Positions 1 to 9,333 of a DNA stretch of 58,398 nucleotides are shown one piece after another (the stretch's first letter is position 1; the number at the start of each line of letters is the position of its first letter). Location: positions 1 to 58,398 of the forward strand of contig NZ_QTVG01000012.1 in the NCBI RefSeq assembly GCF_003460505.1. The letters run 5' to 3'. The stretch comes from Eubacterium sp. AF36-5BH. GTDB taxonomy: Bacteria > Bacillota > Clostridia > Lachnospirales > Lachnospiraceae. The position numbers were made by a program, and so were the translations under genes. The notes below the pieces were generated by a model that did no database searches, had not been told where the DNA came from, and worked only from the letters and a program-made list of their open reading frames with translations.

Positions 1-43
1 AGATAATCAGCTATTATCCAGCATTTATTAAAAGACTCCATAT

Positions 44-71
44 TTGCTTAATATTCTTAATAATGTATAAT
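44..71 (+). promoter_or_regulatory. candidate sigma-A promoter of the YobI-like gene
   Basis: A perfect -10 box TATAAT lies at 66-71, with TTGCTT at 44-49 as a weak -35 box 16 nt upstream. It sits about 50 nt before the start codon at 122. The -10 is convincing and the -35 is poor. Confidence 0.45.
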
Positions 72-121
72 ATAAAAAAGGATATTGTTTACGGGATAAA
101 AGGAAAGGGAAAGATCTGCAA

Positions 122-3100
122 ATGGCAAAAGAGGAAAAAAATTACGAACCTATAATATTTATGAATACTCCGATAATGAATAAAGACGATGATGTTATTG
201 GGATATCATCATCTGTGGATGCAATAAATATTGCATTGGAAGATGGAGCAAAAATGGTTGGAGTTGTGGCTGAATATGGTACTGGAAAATCTAGCCTTAC
301 GGAAATGCTAATTAAATCAAAGCCAAAGAAAAAAGAAATTAGGGTTAATATGTGGGAGGCACTTGATAATAAAGGTGACGACAAAGATAATGACTCGTTA
401 AAAAAGACCTTTATATACCAGTTGGCTAAAGGAATAGGTCAAGGTAAAGCAAATCATGTTAATAAAATACTTAGCAGAAATTATGGAATTATATCATTTA
501 GTATTGGTCTAAAAAGATATTGGATTTGTTTAATAATAGCATTAATATCCACTTCGTTATATTTCATATTAGATGGAATAAATATAAAAAATTATATGCC
601 AATATGGGGGATAAAACAAGAAACAGTATATATTTTCAAAGTCTTTTCGCCAGCATTGTTATTGATATCAATTATACTTATCGCAATAGGACTAGTTGGT
701 ACAAATGTGGCATTTTCTAAATGGAAAGATGAAAATAGCAGAATCACAGAAATTAATGAATTGTTTTATGCATATTCATATGTTTACAAACTTTTGTTAT
801 CTATAAAAAAACAAAAAATTATCGTAATTGAAGATTTAGATAGAATAGAGAATAAAGATATAGTTATTAGTTTTTTGAAGGAATTATATAGATTTAATAA
901 TTTATTTAACCAAAAGAGTACGAGGAAAGAGCCTGCTTTTATAGTATCAATTGCACCAGAGTGTCTTTTGGGAAAAATTCAAAGTGATATAAAAGCAGAG
1001 GATAACGATAATGAGGATAAAATAAGTAAGCAATCAAAAAGAATAAATATGTATTCAAAAGTATTTGATTATGTTATTGAGTTAAAGCCTATTCATTATG
1101 ATGATTATGAAATTGTATTAAGAGATATTATTAATAGCGAGCCGGATAAAAAAAGACAATTAAATAAATTACTAGAAAGAGAATCAGAGAATGACACATT
1201 GCCAAAAGAATTTAAATGGATATATAAAGGGGATAATTTAACTATAAGAGAAATAAAAGATAGGCTAAATAAAGCTATTTCATTATATATTGATTTGAAA
1301 AATAAAAAGTATATTAGCAATCCATATATTAATTTAGAAGCTTGTTGTGTGGTTACGTATTTAGAAGCAGAATATAATGAAGAGTTTTATATAATTACAC
1401 ATAAGGAAAGAATTTTTTCACAAATCATACAAGAATCTTACAGTAAAAAAATTACTATGGATATGATAGCTGATAAATTGGGAACAAAAGAGATTAACGA
1501 AGAATTAGCTATGGTGATAGGAAATAGAATATTAGATATAGATTTTAAAATGTATTTTTATTCTTTTCCTAAAGGAAGCTATATTAAAAATATCGACGAA
1601 AAACAAGTATGCAATTATATAGAATTACCTGATGAAAGTGAATATAAAATTGAAGAGCTTGGGGGACAGGTAGAACGTATTTATAATAATAATAAAGAAA
1701 AGACGTTAAGTGATTCTATTAGAAAAGTGCAAAGAAGAGGTCAACTTTTTCCAAAAGTTATTTTTGAAAATAATAGATTATTTAATATGGCATTACAATG
1801 TGATAGTGAAAATTTAATAAAGTCACTAGATTTAATAATGAAATATAGCGGAGCTTCAATAAATAAGGAGGATATTAGACTGTTAACTAATGTAAAGAAT
1901 CATTGTATTGAACATATAGATTTTTTACGACGATTTGTAGATAGCATAGTGTCGCAAAGCGATAATTTGTCTATAGAAGAAATCATAAATCGAAGGATGC
2001 TTCTAACACTCATTTTTATAGATGACATAGATTTTGTAAGAAATATGTTTATTAATGCAGATGTTCAATTACCAATAATTGAAGAACGAGAAATCAAAGA
2101 GATTAATAATGTGAATAAAGCAATAAAACTTGTCGATATGAGTTACATTGATTCTGAAAATTATGCTTATATACAGGATATGTTAGTAGAAGATGAGTTT
2201 GTAGAATCAAATTTAGAAAATGCAGTCAATGTACAAGAAGCAATAATGGAAGTTGTCGATTTTGAAAATATAGTCGATTGTGTATACAGTTTTATAAGTA
2301 ATAATAAAATTGTACGGGACTCGATATTTACAGTTTTAGCAGATCAAGCAATAGCTGGAAAATTTGAAAAGATAAAAATGGTTGAATATGTTAATAATTT
2401 GCCGGTTGAAAGACTAACAGATTTATATTTTGAATTAATAAATAGGTTAGAGTTAACTGAAGGATTGAGTGATGAAATTATAACAAATCTGATAGAAAAG
2501 AAATTGTATGAGACGCCGTTATTGCATTATTGCGAAAAGGACAATTTGCAGAAAATGAACTTTACAGAGGAAGAAAATGCAGCGGGAATAATTTCTGCAT
2601 GTGAAAATATTAACAATATAGATTCTTATTATGTCCCTAAAATAAGATTTGAGATAATTGAACAAAATAATGGTGTATTTCCCAAATTTTACGAGAAATT
2701 ATATTCGGATAGATATGAACTCATTTGTAATAAGGAAATATTTCAAATGGAAAAATTTGAATATGGGCTTAAGTGGCTTTCTGGAGATAGAATAAATGAA
2801 ACGAATTTAGATAGAGTATTAGAATGTATTAATTCAGATATAAGAGAAGGTAGAGAGTGCTACATTATATTTGAATATTTATTTAATGATGAATATGTGG
2901 ACGCATGTGCTGACAATACTATAATTGAAAAAATTGTTTATGGATTAGACAATAAAAAGATTATGTTTAACTCTATGACTAAAGAACAAATTAGTAAAGT
3001 TATAGAGATGTTGACAGCTCCACTGAATTTAAATATAGCTGAAGAAGCAAAAAAATTCATGTTATCAGTAAATTATTTAGATGAGGAGTTGGAAAAAATA

Positions 3101-3793
3101 GTATATACTGAACTAAATACTGATAAATATATTGATTTCATTAACCAGCTAAATATGTGTTCAAAATGTACCATACAAAATATAAAAGCTCTTACACCAT
3201 CTTATCCATTAAATAGCAATATAAGGGATAAATTATTAGAAGATGAATGTTATGAGTATTATATAGTGGGAAAAATTTTATATGAAAACAAATTCGAATT
3301 CCCTATGGAAGGAGTTCCCGTTGAAAAAATTATTTTGCTTTATAGAGAAGAATCAGAAATACTCAATTATCTTATAAGTAATGATGATTTTATTGAATAT
3401 GTTTATAATAAAAATATGTTCTGTTATATGGGAAAATGTAATTTTGATATGGTACGACCATTTCAAAAATTCAAGCAAACATTTGATGTAGTAGAATTTG
3501 TTTTAGTTTGCTTAGAATCAGACGAAGATATTGAAAAATATTTACTTGAATTAAATGAAATTTCGGATTCAGATAGTAGCGTGAGAATATCTAAATTACT
3601 TATTGAAAAACAATATATACAGTATTTAAGGAGAGATGATGTGTTTGAACATGTTAAACTTAGGCTTTGGGAAATCGTTTCTAAAAATAAAGGATATAAA
3701 GGCTCATTTACAAGAAAAAGAAATAAGTTTGTAAAAAATCCTGTTCTAGTAAAAAATCCTCATAGCAATATAAAGTATCCATATGTGAAGTAG
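122..3793 (+). CDS. large YobI/KAP-type P-loop NTPase with two membrane helices
   Basis: This 1223-residue protein has a Walker A loop (GTGKS, residues 53-57) and a Walker B-like strand (IIVIEDLDR, about residues 233-241). Two hydrophobic helices (about 134-152 and 174-195) lie between them, an arrangement typical of KAP and YobI-family NTPases, in which the ATPase domain is tethered to the membrane. The rest of the protein, about 850 residues, is acidic, helical-looking and unlike any domain I recognise. It stands alone, ending at a terminator that faces a convergent recombinase. Large NTPases of this type often lie in accessory or defence regions; the cellular role here is unknown. The family call is fairly sure. 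Confidence 0.75.
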   Translation: MAKEEKNYEPIIFMNTPIMNKDDDVIGISSSVDAINIALEDGAKMVGVVAEYGTGKSSLTEMLIKSKPKKKEIRVNMWEALDNKGDDKDNDSLKKTFIYQLAKGIGQGKANHVNKILSRNYGIISFSIGLKRYWICLIIALISTSLYFILDGINIKNYMPIWGIKQETVYIFKVFSPALLLISIILIAIGLVGTNVAFSKWKDENSRITEINELFYAYSYVYKLLLSIKKQKIIVIEDLDRIENKDIVISFLKELYRFNNLFNQKSTRKEPAFIVSIAPECLLGKIQSDIKAEDNDNEDKISKQSKRINMYSKVFDYVIELKPIHYDDYEIVLRDIINSEPDKKRQLNKLLERESENDTLPKEFKWIYKGDNLTIREIKDRLNKAISLYIDLKNKKYISNPYINLEACCVVTYLEAEYNEEFYIITHKERIFSQIIQESYSKKITMDMIADKLGTKEINEELAMVIGNRILDIDFKMYFYSFPKGSYIKNIDEKQVCNYIELPDESEYKIEELGGQVERIYNNNKEKTLSDSIRKVQRRGQLFPKVIFENNRLFNMALQCDSENLIKSLDLIMKYSGASINKEDIRLLTNVKNHCIEHIDFLRRFVDSIVSQSDNLSIEEIINRRMLLTLIFIDDIDFVRNMFINADVQLPIIEEREIKEINNVNKAIKLVDMSYIDSENYAYIQDMLVEDEFVESNLENAVNVQEAIMEVVDFENIVDCVYSFISNNKIVRDSIFTVLADQAIAGKFEKIKMVEYVNNLPVERLTDLYFELINRLELTEGLSDEIITNLIEKKLYETPLLHYCEKDNLQKMNFTEEENAAGIISACENINNIDSYYVPKIRFEIIEQNNGVFPKFYEKLYSDRYELICNKEIFQMEKFEYGLKWLSGDRINETNLDRVLECINSDIREGRECYIIFEYLFNDEYVDACADNTIIEKIVYGLDNKKIMFNSMTKEQISKVIEMLTAPLNLNIAEEAKKFMLSVNYLDEELEKIVYTELNTDKYIDFINQLNMCSKCTIQNIKALTPSYPLNSNIRDKLLEDECYEYYIVGKILYENKFEFPMEGVPVEKIILLYREESEILNYLISNDDFIEYVYNKNMFCYMGKCNFDMVRPFQKFKQTFDVVEFVLVCLESDEDIEKYLLELNEISDSDSSVRISKLLIEKQYIQYLRRDDVFEHVKLRLWEIVSKNKGYKGSFTRKRNKFVKNPVLVKNPHSNIKYPYVK

Positions 3794-3808
3794 AATAGAG
3801 AACATATT

Positions 3809-3851
3809 AATGCAGCAACTTTGAAAATTCAAATGTTGCTGCATTGATTTT
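3809..3851 (+). terminator. rho-independent terminator after the NTPase gene
   Basis: An 11-bp stem (AATGCAGCAAC paired with GTTGCTGCATT) is followed by a T-rich stretch. It lies between convergent genes and may serve both strands. Confidence 0.8.
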
Positions 3852-3910
3852 ATATTGAATAATATTGTTGAAATTATGATTTTCGTAAATAATATAAATA
3901 GCATATTTAT

Positions 3911-4831
3911 CTAAATATGAAAACCATTCCGTGGATGTTTATTAGTCAGAATATCTCTTTGTTTTGCAGTAGTTACATGAGTGTATATTTCTGTAATATT
4001 AATTGAACTATGTCCGAGCATTTCTTGAATATATCGTATATCCACATCTGCATCTAAAAGGCTGGTTGCAAATGTATGACGAAACATATGAGGTGTAATA
4101 TGCTGGGAGATAGATGCGAGAGAAGTATATTTGTTTATTATTCTTCGTACTGTCTGATCTGATAAAGGATGCCCAGACTGGTTAGCAAAGAAATGTCCAC
4201 AGTTTGCAATTTCTTTAGAAAAATCTAATCTATATTCTTTTAAAATATTAAGAACTTCAATATTTCCAATCTGCAATCGTCTCTCTTTCGAACCCTTTCC
4301 GGATATTAAAATAGTTCCGTCTTCTAAATTAACATCATCTACCTGTAATGAACATAGTTCAGATATTCGCATACCAGTAGCAAATAGCAATTCTATTGTA
4401 GCTGCATCACGCAGAGCATTTCTCTTTTGATAAGTAGTTTTTGCAACTGCCTTTTTTATATATATAGTAGATAGCATTTCTTCTACAGTGTTTAAAGGAA
4501 TTATTTTGGGTAAATTTGTCGGTTCACGAAATTTAATTAGTATTTTATTAAATGGATTTAAATCAATAATTTCACGGTATTCAAAATAATGAAATAAAGC
4601 CTTCATAGATGCTATTTTTCTTTTTACAGTTTTAGGCTTGTATTTTCGGTGAAGCTTACTTATGTAGTTCTCAAGCATAGTCGATGTAATATCCGTCACA
4701 TTAGGTGTAGAAATATCTTGACAAAATTGAGATAAATCAATTCTATATGCTTTTAGTGTTTTATAGTCCAGTCTTTTTTGTTCTTCACAGTATTTTAAAT
4801 AATTTTCAATATTTGTCTGTAAGTTGCTCAT
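3911..4831 (-). CDS. Xer-like tyrosine recombinase
   Basis: This 306-residue site-specific recombinase has an N-terminal SAM-like core-binding domain (about 1-100) and a C-terminal catalytic domain. The catalytic residues are readable: Arg in ATGMRISEL, Lys in GKGSKERRL, His-x-x-Arg in HMFRH, His in LGHSS, and the nucleophile Tyr in TEIYTHV. Its length fits XerC/XerD or a phage-type integrase. It points away from the integration module that begins near 5.1 kb and converges on the NTPase gene, so it may belong to a different element from the Tn916-type integrase at 7.8 kb. Activity looks intact. Confidence 0.88.
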   Translation of the reverse strand: MSNLQTNIENYLKYCEEQKRLDYKTLKAYRIDLSQFCQDISTPNVTDITSTMLENYISKLHRKYKPKTVKRKIASMKALFHYFEYREIIDLNPFNKILIKFREPTNLPKIIPLNTVEEMLSTIYIKKAVAKTTYQKRNALRDAATIELLFATGMRISELCSLQVDDVNLEDGTILISGKGSKERRLQIGNIEVLNILKEYRLDFSKEIANCGHFFANQSGHPLSDQTVRRIINKYTSLASISQHITPHMFRHTFATSLLDADVDIRYIQEMLGHSSINITEIYTHVTTAKQRDILTNKHPRNGFHI

Positions 4832-5119
4832 AATAAAATCTCCTTTGCATTTGTAAATTAAATAGACTTATATCGTATATCTATTCTAGGATTTTTGCTA
4901 TTAATTAAATTGGTAGATTTTAGGAGTTGAGTAATTCTTTTTGTTGAAAAAGGATAAATCGGAATATGATTCGGATAATTTCAATGTATTTCCGAATAAT
5001 GTTGGGAGGAAAAGAGCAAAAGAAAAATATATGATTATTTAAGGAAACCAGTAATTGAAACAAGTTGGCTTAAAGGAAGATGAAGTGTTCTAAACAAAGA
5101 TTCGTAGGAGAAGATATAG
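4832..5119. other. intergenic region between recombinase and regulator
   Basis: This AT-rich spacer between divergent genes contains imperfect inverted copies of ATTCGGATAA-like sequence around 4965-5000, which could be recombinase or regulator sites. I see no gene in it. Confidence 0.3.
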
Positions 5120-5296
5120 ATGGTAAAGGAAAAATTCCAAGTTTATTGTGCAAAATATAATTATAGATTTTTTCAATTGATTAGGGAAAAATTTGCATTT
5201 ATGCCAAGATGTCAAAATGTAAGTACAAGTTTGCCACGAAAAGTTTTATATATCAGACTTCTATATTTTCGACAGCAGCCGGAAAGTTGGGGCTGA
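5120..5296 (+). CDS. possible 58-residue small protein
   Basis: An ATG at 5120 is preceded by AGGAG with 9-nt spacing and opens a 58-codon frame rich in basic and aromatic residues. It ends one base before the TTG start of the next gene, so the two could be translationally coupled. I recognise no family, and it could equally be leader sequence. Confidence 0.3.
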   Translation: MVKEKFQVYCAKYNYRFFQLIREKFAFMPRCQNVSTSLPRKVLYIRLLYFRQQPESWG

Positions 5297-5297
5297 T

Positions 5298-5594
5298 TTG
5301 TATTACGACATAAAAGAGAGCGGAAGTAGAATTAAATATTTAAGGAAGCAAAAGGGTTATACGCAGAGAAGCTTTGCAGATGAGATTGGAATATCCCCAA
5401 GAACATATAGTGGAATAGAGTCTGGAGCACATAGTACAAGCATAGAAACATTTGTAGAAATGGCACGGACTTTGGAAACATCATTAGACTACATAATTGT
5501 GGGAAAAGAAAATAATGATTTATTGCATAATATTCCGGAAGAAAAAAAGAATCTTGCTATGAAGATATTAAAGGGTATATTGGATAACATTTAA
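5298..5594 (+). CDS. XRE-family helix-turn-helix regulator
   Basis: This 98-residue Cro/C1-type DNA-binding protein has the HTH at about residues 9-65 (IKYLRKQKGYTQRSFADEIG, then SPRTYSGIESG). The only start that includes the full HTH is a TTG at 5298 without a strong Shine-Dalgarno sequence, directly after a small open frame, so coupling is plausible. It is the first regulator of an integration module that ends with excisionase and integrase. It probably represses that module, by analogy with other integrative elements. Confidence 0.75.
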   Translation: MYYDIKESGSRIKYLRKQKGYTQRSFADEIGISPRTYSGIESGAHSTSIETFVEMARTLETSLDYIIVGKENNDLLHNIPEEKKNLAMKILKGILDNI

Positions 5595-5728
5595 GGATAC
5601 GTAAACGATACGTAGTAAGTACGCAAGTAACCACATAGAAAACATCGTGAAAATTCGATAAAGTTATCGTGTGATTAAGAAACGTGCACATTGATTAGTC
5701 AAATAATAATGAAAGAAGGAACAAGTTT

Positions 5729-6100
5729 ATGCGAAAAATATTTGACGGAAGAGAAGTAGCTAATGGAGTGATTTTTATTAAGTCGGGAAAAGATTTTAAT
5801 ACAGTTGTTGATGTTGCAAAGCGTATAGGAAAAGAGTGTAGAAATCGTGGATTAAATGTAGATTACTGGTTTCTTGATGCCAGTGATGAAACAACGATTG
5901 AAAGAGAAATGATAAAACAATTTCTTTATGAGATGGAAGAAGAAAACATTAAATTTGTTGTAGTCAGAACATTAAAAGATATCAGCGATAATGAACTTGA
6001 AAGACAGGCATTTCTTGAGGTAATGATAGATTGTGGAGTAGGAGTTTATCTGTTTGACGAGGGATGTTTTGCAACAGTCAATTACGAATGTGGTTGCTAA
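5729..6100 (+). CDS. small resolvase-like protein without the catalytic serine motif
   Basis: This 123-residue protein is laid out like the N-terminal catalytic domain of serine recombinases: a first strand and helix, an acidic loop, then IKFVVVRTLKDISDNE, which resembles the conserved V-x-x-L-D-R-x-S-R region. The YxRVS start with the nucleophilic serine is missing and there is no DNA-binding domain. A role in strand exchange is therefore unlikely; it may be a regulatory relic. A similar protein lies at 6531. The ribosome site is AAGAAGGAA at about 5714-5722. Confidence 0.5.
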   Translation: MRKIFDGREVANGVIFIKSGKDFNTVVDVAKRIGKECRNRGLNVDYWFLDASDETTIEREMIKQFLYEMEEENIKFVVVRTLKDISDNELERQAFLEVMIDCGVGVYLFDEGCFATVNYECGC

Positions 6101-6161
6101 ATAAATTATAAAAAATAAGCTGTAATGTAAAATTATGAATTAAAAACTAAGGAGAATAGAA

Positions 6162-6500
6162 ATGAGACAAAATAGCTTAAACATATATGATTCTTATATA
6201 GTCGGGCAAAACATTAGAACAATACGAAAAGAGAATAATATGTCGGTTTTAGATTTAAGTGAAGCCATTGGAAAATCAGAAGATACAATAAATAAGGTGG
6301 AACAAGGGATTAGAAATTTGACTATTAAAACATTAGTTCAAGTGGCAAATGCATTGGAGACAGATGCTAATACAATATTAGGATTTAGCGTTAATGTATC
6401 AGAATTTGAACATAAAATTAATAGTTTAGAAATAAGCAAGAGAAAACAATGCATGGAAATTTTTAACAGTATTTTAGATAGTGTTGCAAAAGAAAAATAA
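6162..6500 (+). CDS. XRE-family helix-turn-helix regulator
   Basis: This 112-residue protein has an N-terminal Cro/C1-type HTH (IRTIRKENNMSVLDLSEAIG, then SEDTINKVEQGIRNLT, residues about 17-70) and a short C-terminal helical segment. A ribosome site AAGGAG lies just upstream. It sits between the two resolvase-like small genes and is probably co-transcribed with them. It is a likely second switch protein of the integrative module, since such elements often carry a pair of XRE regulators. Confidence 0.75.
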   Translation: MRQNSLNIYDSYIVGQNIRTIRKENNMSVLDLSEAIGKSEDTINKVEQGIRNLTIKTLVQVANALETDANTILGFSVNVSEFEHKINSLEISKRKQCMEIFNSILDSVAKEK

Positions 6501-6530
6501 TCCTATGTAGCTATATAAGGAGGTCATTAA

Positions 6531-6926
6531 ATGTCAAAACATAGAAATGGGAGTGTAATAAACGCAAAGAAAGGTAAGTTAAGAGCAATAGCTTATTTGT
6601 CTGAGGATGGAAGCATATATGAAGCAGATAAGAAAGAAAATAAACAGTTGAAGTTTATACAGCAGTATGCGAAAGCTCACGGTATTATGATTGTAAATAT
6701 AATTCGGCGAAATGCAATGGGACCAATGATTATGAATAAACAAATTCAGAACGTTGTTGAATCTATTAAAAAAGGCGATGCAAATGCAATTATTGTTACG
6801 GAGATTGCAAAGATATCCCGTAACAGCGTTGATGCATATACAAAAGTAGGAATGATAAATGAAGCTGGAGGAACAGTGGTATCAGTTATGGAAGGAATAC
6901 TAGAATTACCAATACGAAAAAGATAG
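6531..6926 (+). CDS. second resolvase-like small protein
   Basis: This 131-residue protein begins with basic residues, then RAIAYLSEDGS, which mimics the strand that precedes the nucleophile in serine recombinases. Later it has AIIVTEIAKISRNSVDAY, close to the conserved L-D-R-(I/L)-S-R-x-x-x-D segment. It lacks the normal YxRVSTxxQ motif and any C-terminal DNA-binding domain. A good ribosome site (AAGGAGG) precedes the ATG. It is either a degenerate resolvase or an accessory protein specific to this element family. Confidence 0.5.
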   Translation: MSKHRNGSVINAKKGKLRAIAYLSEDGSIYEADKKENKQLKFIQQYAKAHGIMIVNIIRRNAMGPMIMNKQIQNVVESIKKGDANAIIVTEIAKISRNSVDAYTKVGMINEAGGTVVSVMEGILELPIRKR

Positions 6927-6946
6927 AGTAGCAGGAGGACAATACA

Positions 6947-7447
6947 GTGAAAAAAGTAAAATTCAAAGTTAATGATAGACTTTTATGGAAGAACTATCTG
7001 ATTAGAGGAGATGTTGTGTACGTTAAATTAGACAAATATATAAACAGTTGTGTGCAATCGGGTATAAGACCGTGTGTAATTGTTAGTAATAAAAAAAGTA
7101 ATCAGAATTCAATGATTTATAATGTATGTCCGTTCACTTCACGAATGGACAAAAATAGGCATCCAATGCATATTTTTGTAAATAAGGAAAACATGGAGGG
7201 ATTTTTGGAAAAGAATTCTTTAATACTGACAGAACAAATATTAACAGTAGATAAAAGACAGGTGTTGGGACATTTGGGAAACTTATCCAATAATAAAAGG
7301 ATTATAAAGTTATTGGATAGAAATTTGATGAAACAACTTGATTTAGAGGAATCATTATATTGGAAAGAGGATTTACCGGTTGAGTTGATAAATATAATAG
7401 AACAATACTTGAATAATTCAAAAAGGATAGGCATAGATGAAGTATAA
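6947..7447 (+). CDS. MazF/PemK-type endoribonuclease-like protein
   Basis: This 166-residue protein shows the PemK/MazF pattern: GDVVYVKLDK at about residues 24-33, then RPCVIVSNK, a NVCPFTSR strand, and NSLILTEQILTVDK. MazF-type toxins cut mRNA and normally pair with an upstream antitoxin. No AbrB-like or Arc-like antitoxin gene adjoins it; the upstream gene is resolvase-like and the downstream one is an excisionase that overlaps its 3' end by 11 nt. It uses a GTG start after AGGAGGA. It may be a toxin controlled by an unusual partner or a regulatory RNase of the element. Confidence 0.7.
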   Translation: MKKVKFKVNDRLLWKNYLIRGDVVYVKLDKYINSCVQSGIRPCVIVSNKKSNQNSMIYNVCPFTSRMDKNRHPMHIFVNKENMEGFLEKNSLILTEQILTVDKRQVLGHLGNLSNNKRIIKLLDRNLMKQLDLEESLYWKEDLPVELINIIEQYLNNSKRIGIDEV

Positions 7448-7661
7448 GATGGAGTCAAAAAGCGTTAAAGAAGATATAAATTATCTTGAACCAGCTTTGC
7501 TAAATTTAGAGCAAACATGTAAGTATCTATGTATCGGAAAAACTTCTTGCAGAAGACTCTTTAAGGAGCATGCACATGAGTTTGTTGTACGCATAGGAAA
7601 CAGGTCATATGCAAATAAAAGATTATTAGACAAATGGATAGCTGAACAGACTAAATCCTAA
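7437..7661 (+). CDS. xis: excisionase-like DNA-binding protein
   Basis: This small 74-residue protein is built around an excisionase/MerR-like winged helix: LNLEQTCKYLCIGKTSCRRL, then a wing ending RIGNRSYANKRLLDKWI. Tn916-type excisionases share this arrangement and bend DNA at the element ends so that the integrase excises. It overlaps the 3' end of the MazF-like gene and lies just upstream of the integrase, its expected position. The symbol is assigned by family and position only. Confidence 0.75.
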   Translation: MKYKMESKSVKEDINYLEPALLNLEQTCKYLCIGKTSCRRLFKEHAHEFVVRIGNRSYANKRLLDKWIAEQTKS

Positions 7662-7787
7662 ATTAAAAAATATTTGTATAGAAAATATATAAATAACCAA
7701 AGAATTGGGTTGTAAAAGAGAGCAAACTTTGCTAAAATACAATTAGAACGTTTGTTCCCTATTGCGACTATGCAGGAGGTAGAACAA

Positions 7788-9002
7788 ATGAATAAAACAA
7801 CAACTAAAAAGAATAAAAAAGAACCTAATTTAAGAAGACGCTCCAATGGTTTATGGGAAGCAAGAAAACAGGTTAATGGAAATTCAGTTCGTGTTTCAGG
7901 ATTCGACAAGGAACAGGTATTGGCAGAATTTGATAAGAAAGTTCAAGAGGCTGAGAATCCTATACTTATAAGTAGTGATATTACGGTAAATGCTTTCAGA
8001 AACAGATGGTTTAATACATTTAAAGTTCCTAAAATAAAAGCTACAAGTGTATACCCTATGACTAGAAGATATGAAAGAACTTTTGGTGAAAGGATTGGAA
8101 AGAGAAAGTTAAACAGTATAACTTATTTTGACATACAGGAAGCTATTAATGGAATGATGAGTGATGGCATTGGTGTTACTACAATAAAAGATGCTCTCGG
8201 TAGTCTCAGGGAATGTTTTGAATCTGCTAAGAATAATGGACTGATTGCTATAAATCCTTGTTTTGATATTATTCTTCCAGAAAAAACAGATTCCAAACAA
8301 AGGCGATTTTTAACTGTGGATGAGCAGAAAAAATTCTTGGAGACAGCAGAAACAGAATATGTATGGTACTATCCAATGCTTAAAGTTATGTTGCTGACAG
8401 GTATGCGTATCAGTGAGGTTGGAGGATTATGTTGGTCAGATGTAGATTATGAAAATGATATTATTCATATCAGAAGAGCATTATATAGTCAATATGAATA
8501 TGGCGAAAGACATTTACGTTTTACAACTACAAAGACTATTAATTCAGTAAGAGATATTCCTATGATGGCTGATTGCAAGAAAATGTTAAAGCTTCAAAAA
8601 AAGAATCAGGACAGGATTAAGAAAGAATTGGGGAAAAGGTACAGGAGTGAATATGAAGAAGGACTGTCTGATTTAGTATTTACATCTTCAATGGGATCGG
8701 CAGCGACAAGATATAATGTTGCACCAATCATAAACAAGATTGTTCAATCAATTAATCTTCGAGAAGATTATGAATCTGTACAGGAAAATCGTGAACCGGT
8801 ATATATGAAACCTGTATCGCCACATGCACTTAGAAGAAGTTTTTGTACAAGATGTTTTGAGGCAGGTATGAATATTAAAGTTGTTCAGAAGATTATGGGG
8901 CATAACAATTATGCAACTACAGCAAATATTTATACAGAAGTTATGCCTGACAAAATGAATGAAGAAATTGAACTATTTAATTCTAAGTTATTAGCTCTGT
9001 AG
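7788..9002 (+). CDS. int: Tn916/phage-type tyrosine integrase
   Basis: This 404-residue integrase has an N-terminal arm-binding domain (ESLRRRSNGLWEAR-like, about 15-60), a core-binding domain (about 65-165) and a catalytic domain. Catalytic residues are visible: Arg in LTGMRISEVG, a Lys in the RDIPM region, HALRRSF, HNNYATTANIYT with the Tyr nucleophile. The ATG at 7788 is chosen because AGGAGGT lies 7 nt upstream; the longer TTG reading from 7752 has no such site. Codons for residues about 161-350 are duplicated at 41184-41752 in a rearranged copy. It probably inserts and excises the element that carries the par/rep/mob genes. Confidence 0.9.
   Translation: MNKTTTKKNKKEPNLRRRSNGLWEARKQVNGNSVRVSGFDKEQVLAEFDKKVQEAENPILISSDITVNAFRNRWFNTFKVPKIKATSVYPMTRRYERTFGERIGKRKLNSITYFDIQEAINGMMSDGIGVTTIKDALGSLRECFESAKNNGLIAINPCFDIILPEKTDSKQRRFLTVDEQKKFLETAETEYVWYYPMLKVMLLTGMRISEVGGLCWSDVDYENDIIHIRRALYSQYEYGERHLRFTTTKTINSVRDIPMMADCKKMLKLQKKNQDRIKKELGKRYRSEYEEGLSDLVFTSSMGSAATRYNVAPIINKIVQSINLREDYESVQENREPVYMKPVSPHALRRSFCTRCFEAGMNIKVVQKIMGHNNYATTANIYTEVMPDKMNEEIELFNSKLLAL
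8268..8836 (+). repeat. integrase segment duplicated at 41184-41752
   Basis: These 569 bases match 41184-41752 without gaps. The first 100 bases are almost identical and the remainder differs mostly at third codon positions. The copy is in the same orientation. Confidence 0.9.
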
Positions 9003-9262
9003 GGTCGTCCAAGTTTTGGAATAGTCCAACTTTCTTAAAATTAGAGTTTGGTTGAAAAATTAGTTGTGTGATAACAATGATTTTATAGTCCAACTTGTGA
9101 GTTGGACGAGCAATAAAAAATATATAGTGATTTGCCTATTATAATAGGAAGTGATAGAAAAAATTAGCACTTCAGATGAAATAAATTGTAAGTTATCATA
9201 ACTTGATATTATAAAAAAAGAATTCTATTTTATAATGGGTGAAAACCCACATTATAGAGGAG
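9003..9262. other. region downstream of integrase with inverted repeats
   Basis: There is no gene here. A perfect 7-bp inverted repeat (GTCCAAC at 9088-9094 and GTTGGAC at 9101-9107) recurs in part as GTCCAA at about 9007 and GTCCAAC at 9024-9030. A hairpin TATAATGGGT...ACCCACATTATA sits at 9231-9256. These could be attachment-site arm repeats or partition sites. Confidence 0.35.
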
Positions 9263-9310
9263 AAAATCCCTTAAATGTACTATTTTTAGTATGTTTGAGG
9301 GATTTTTTTT
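9263..9310 (+). terminator. rho-independent terminator upstream of parA
   Basis: A long stem (AAAATCCCT paired with AGGGATTTT, extended inward by about 10 more pairs) is followed by eight T residues. It isolates the integrase module from the par/rep block. Confidence 0.8.
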
Positions 9311-9333
9311 GCTTTCTGAATCCTGAAAATGCA

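Noticed and set aside
7752..7787. Longer integrase reading from a TTG at 7752
   Set aside because: The AGGAGGT ribosome site at 7774-7780 would be inside the gene; ATG 7788 fits it.
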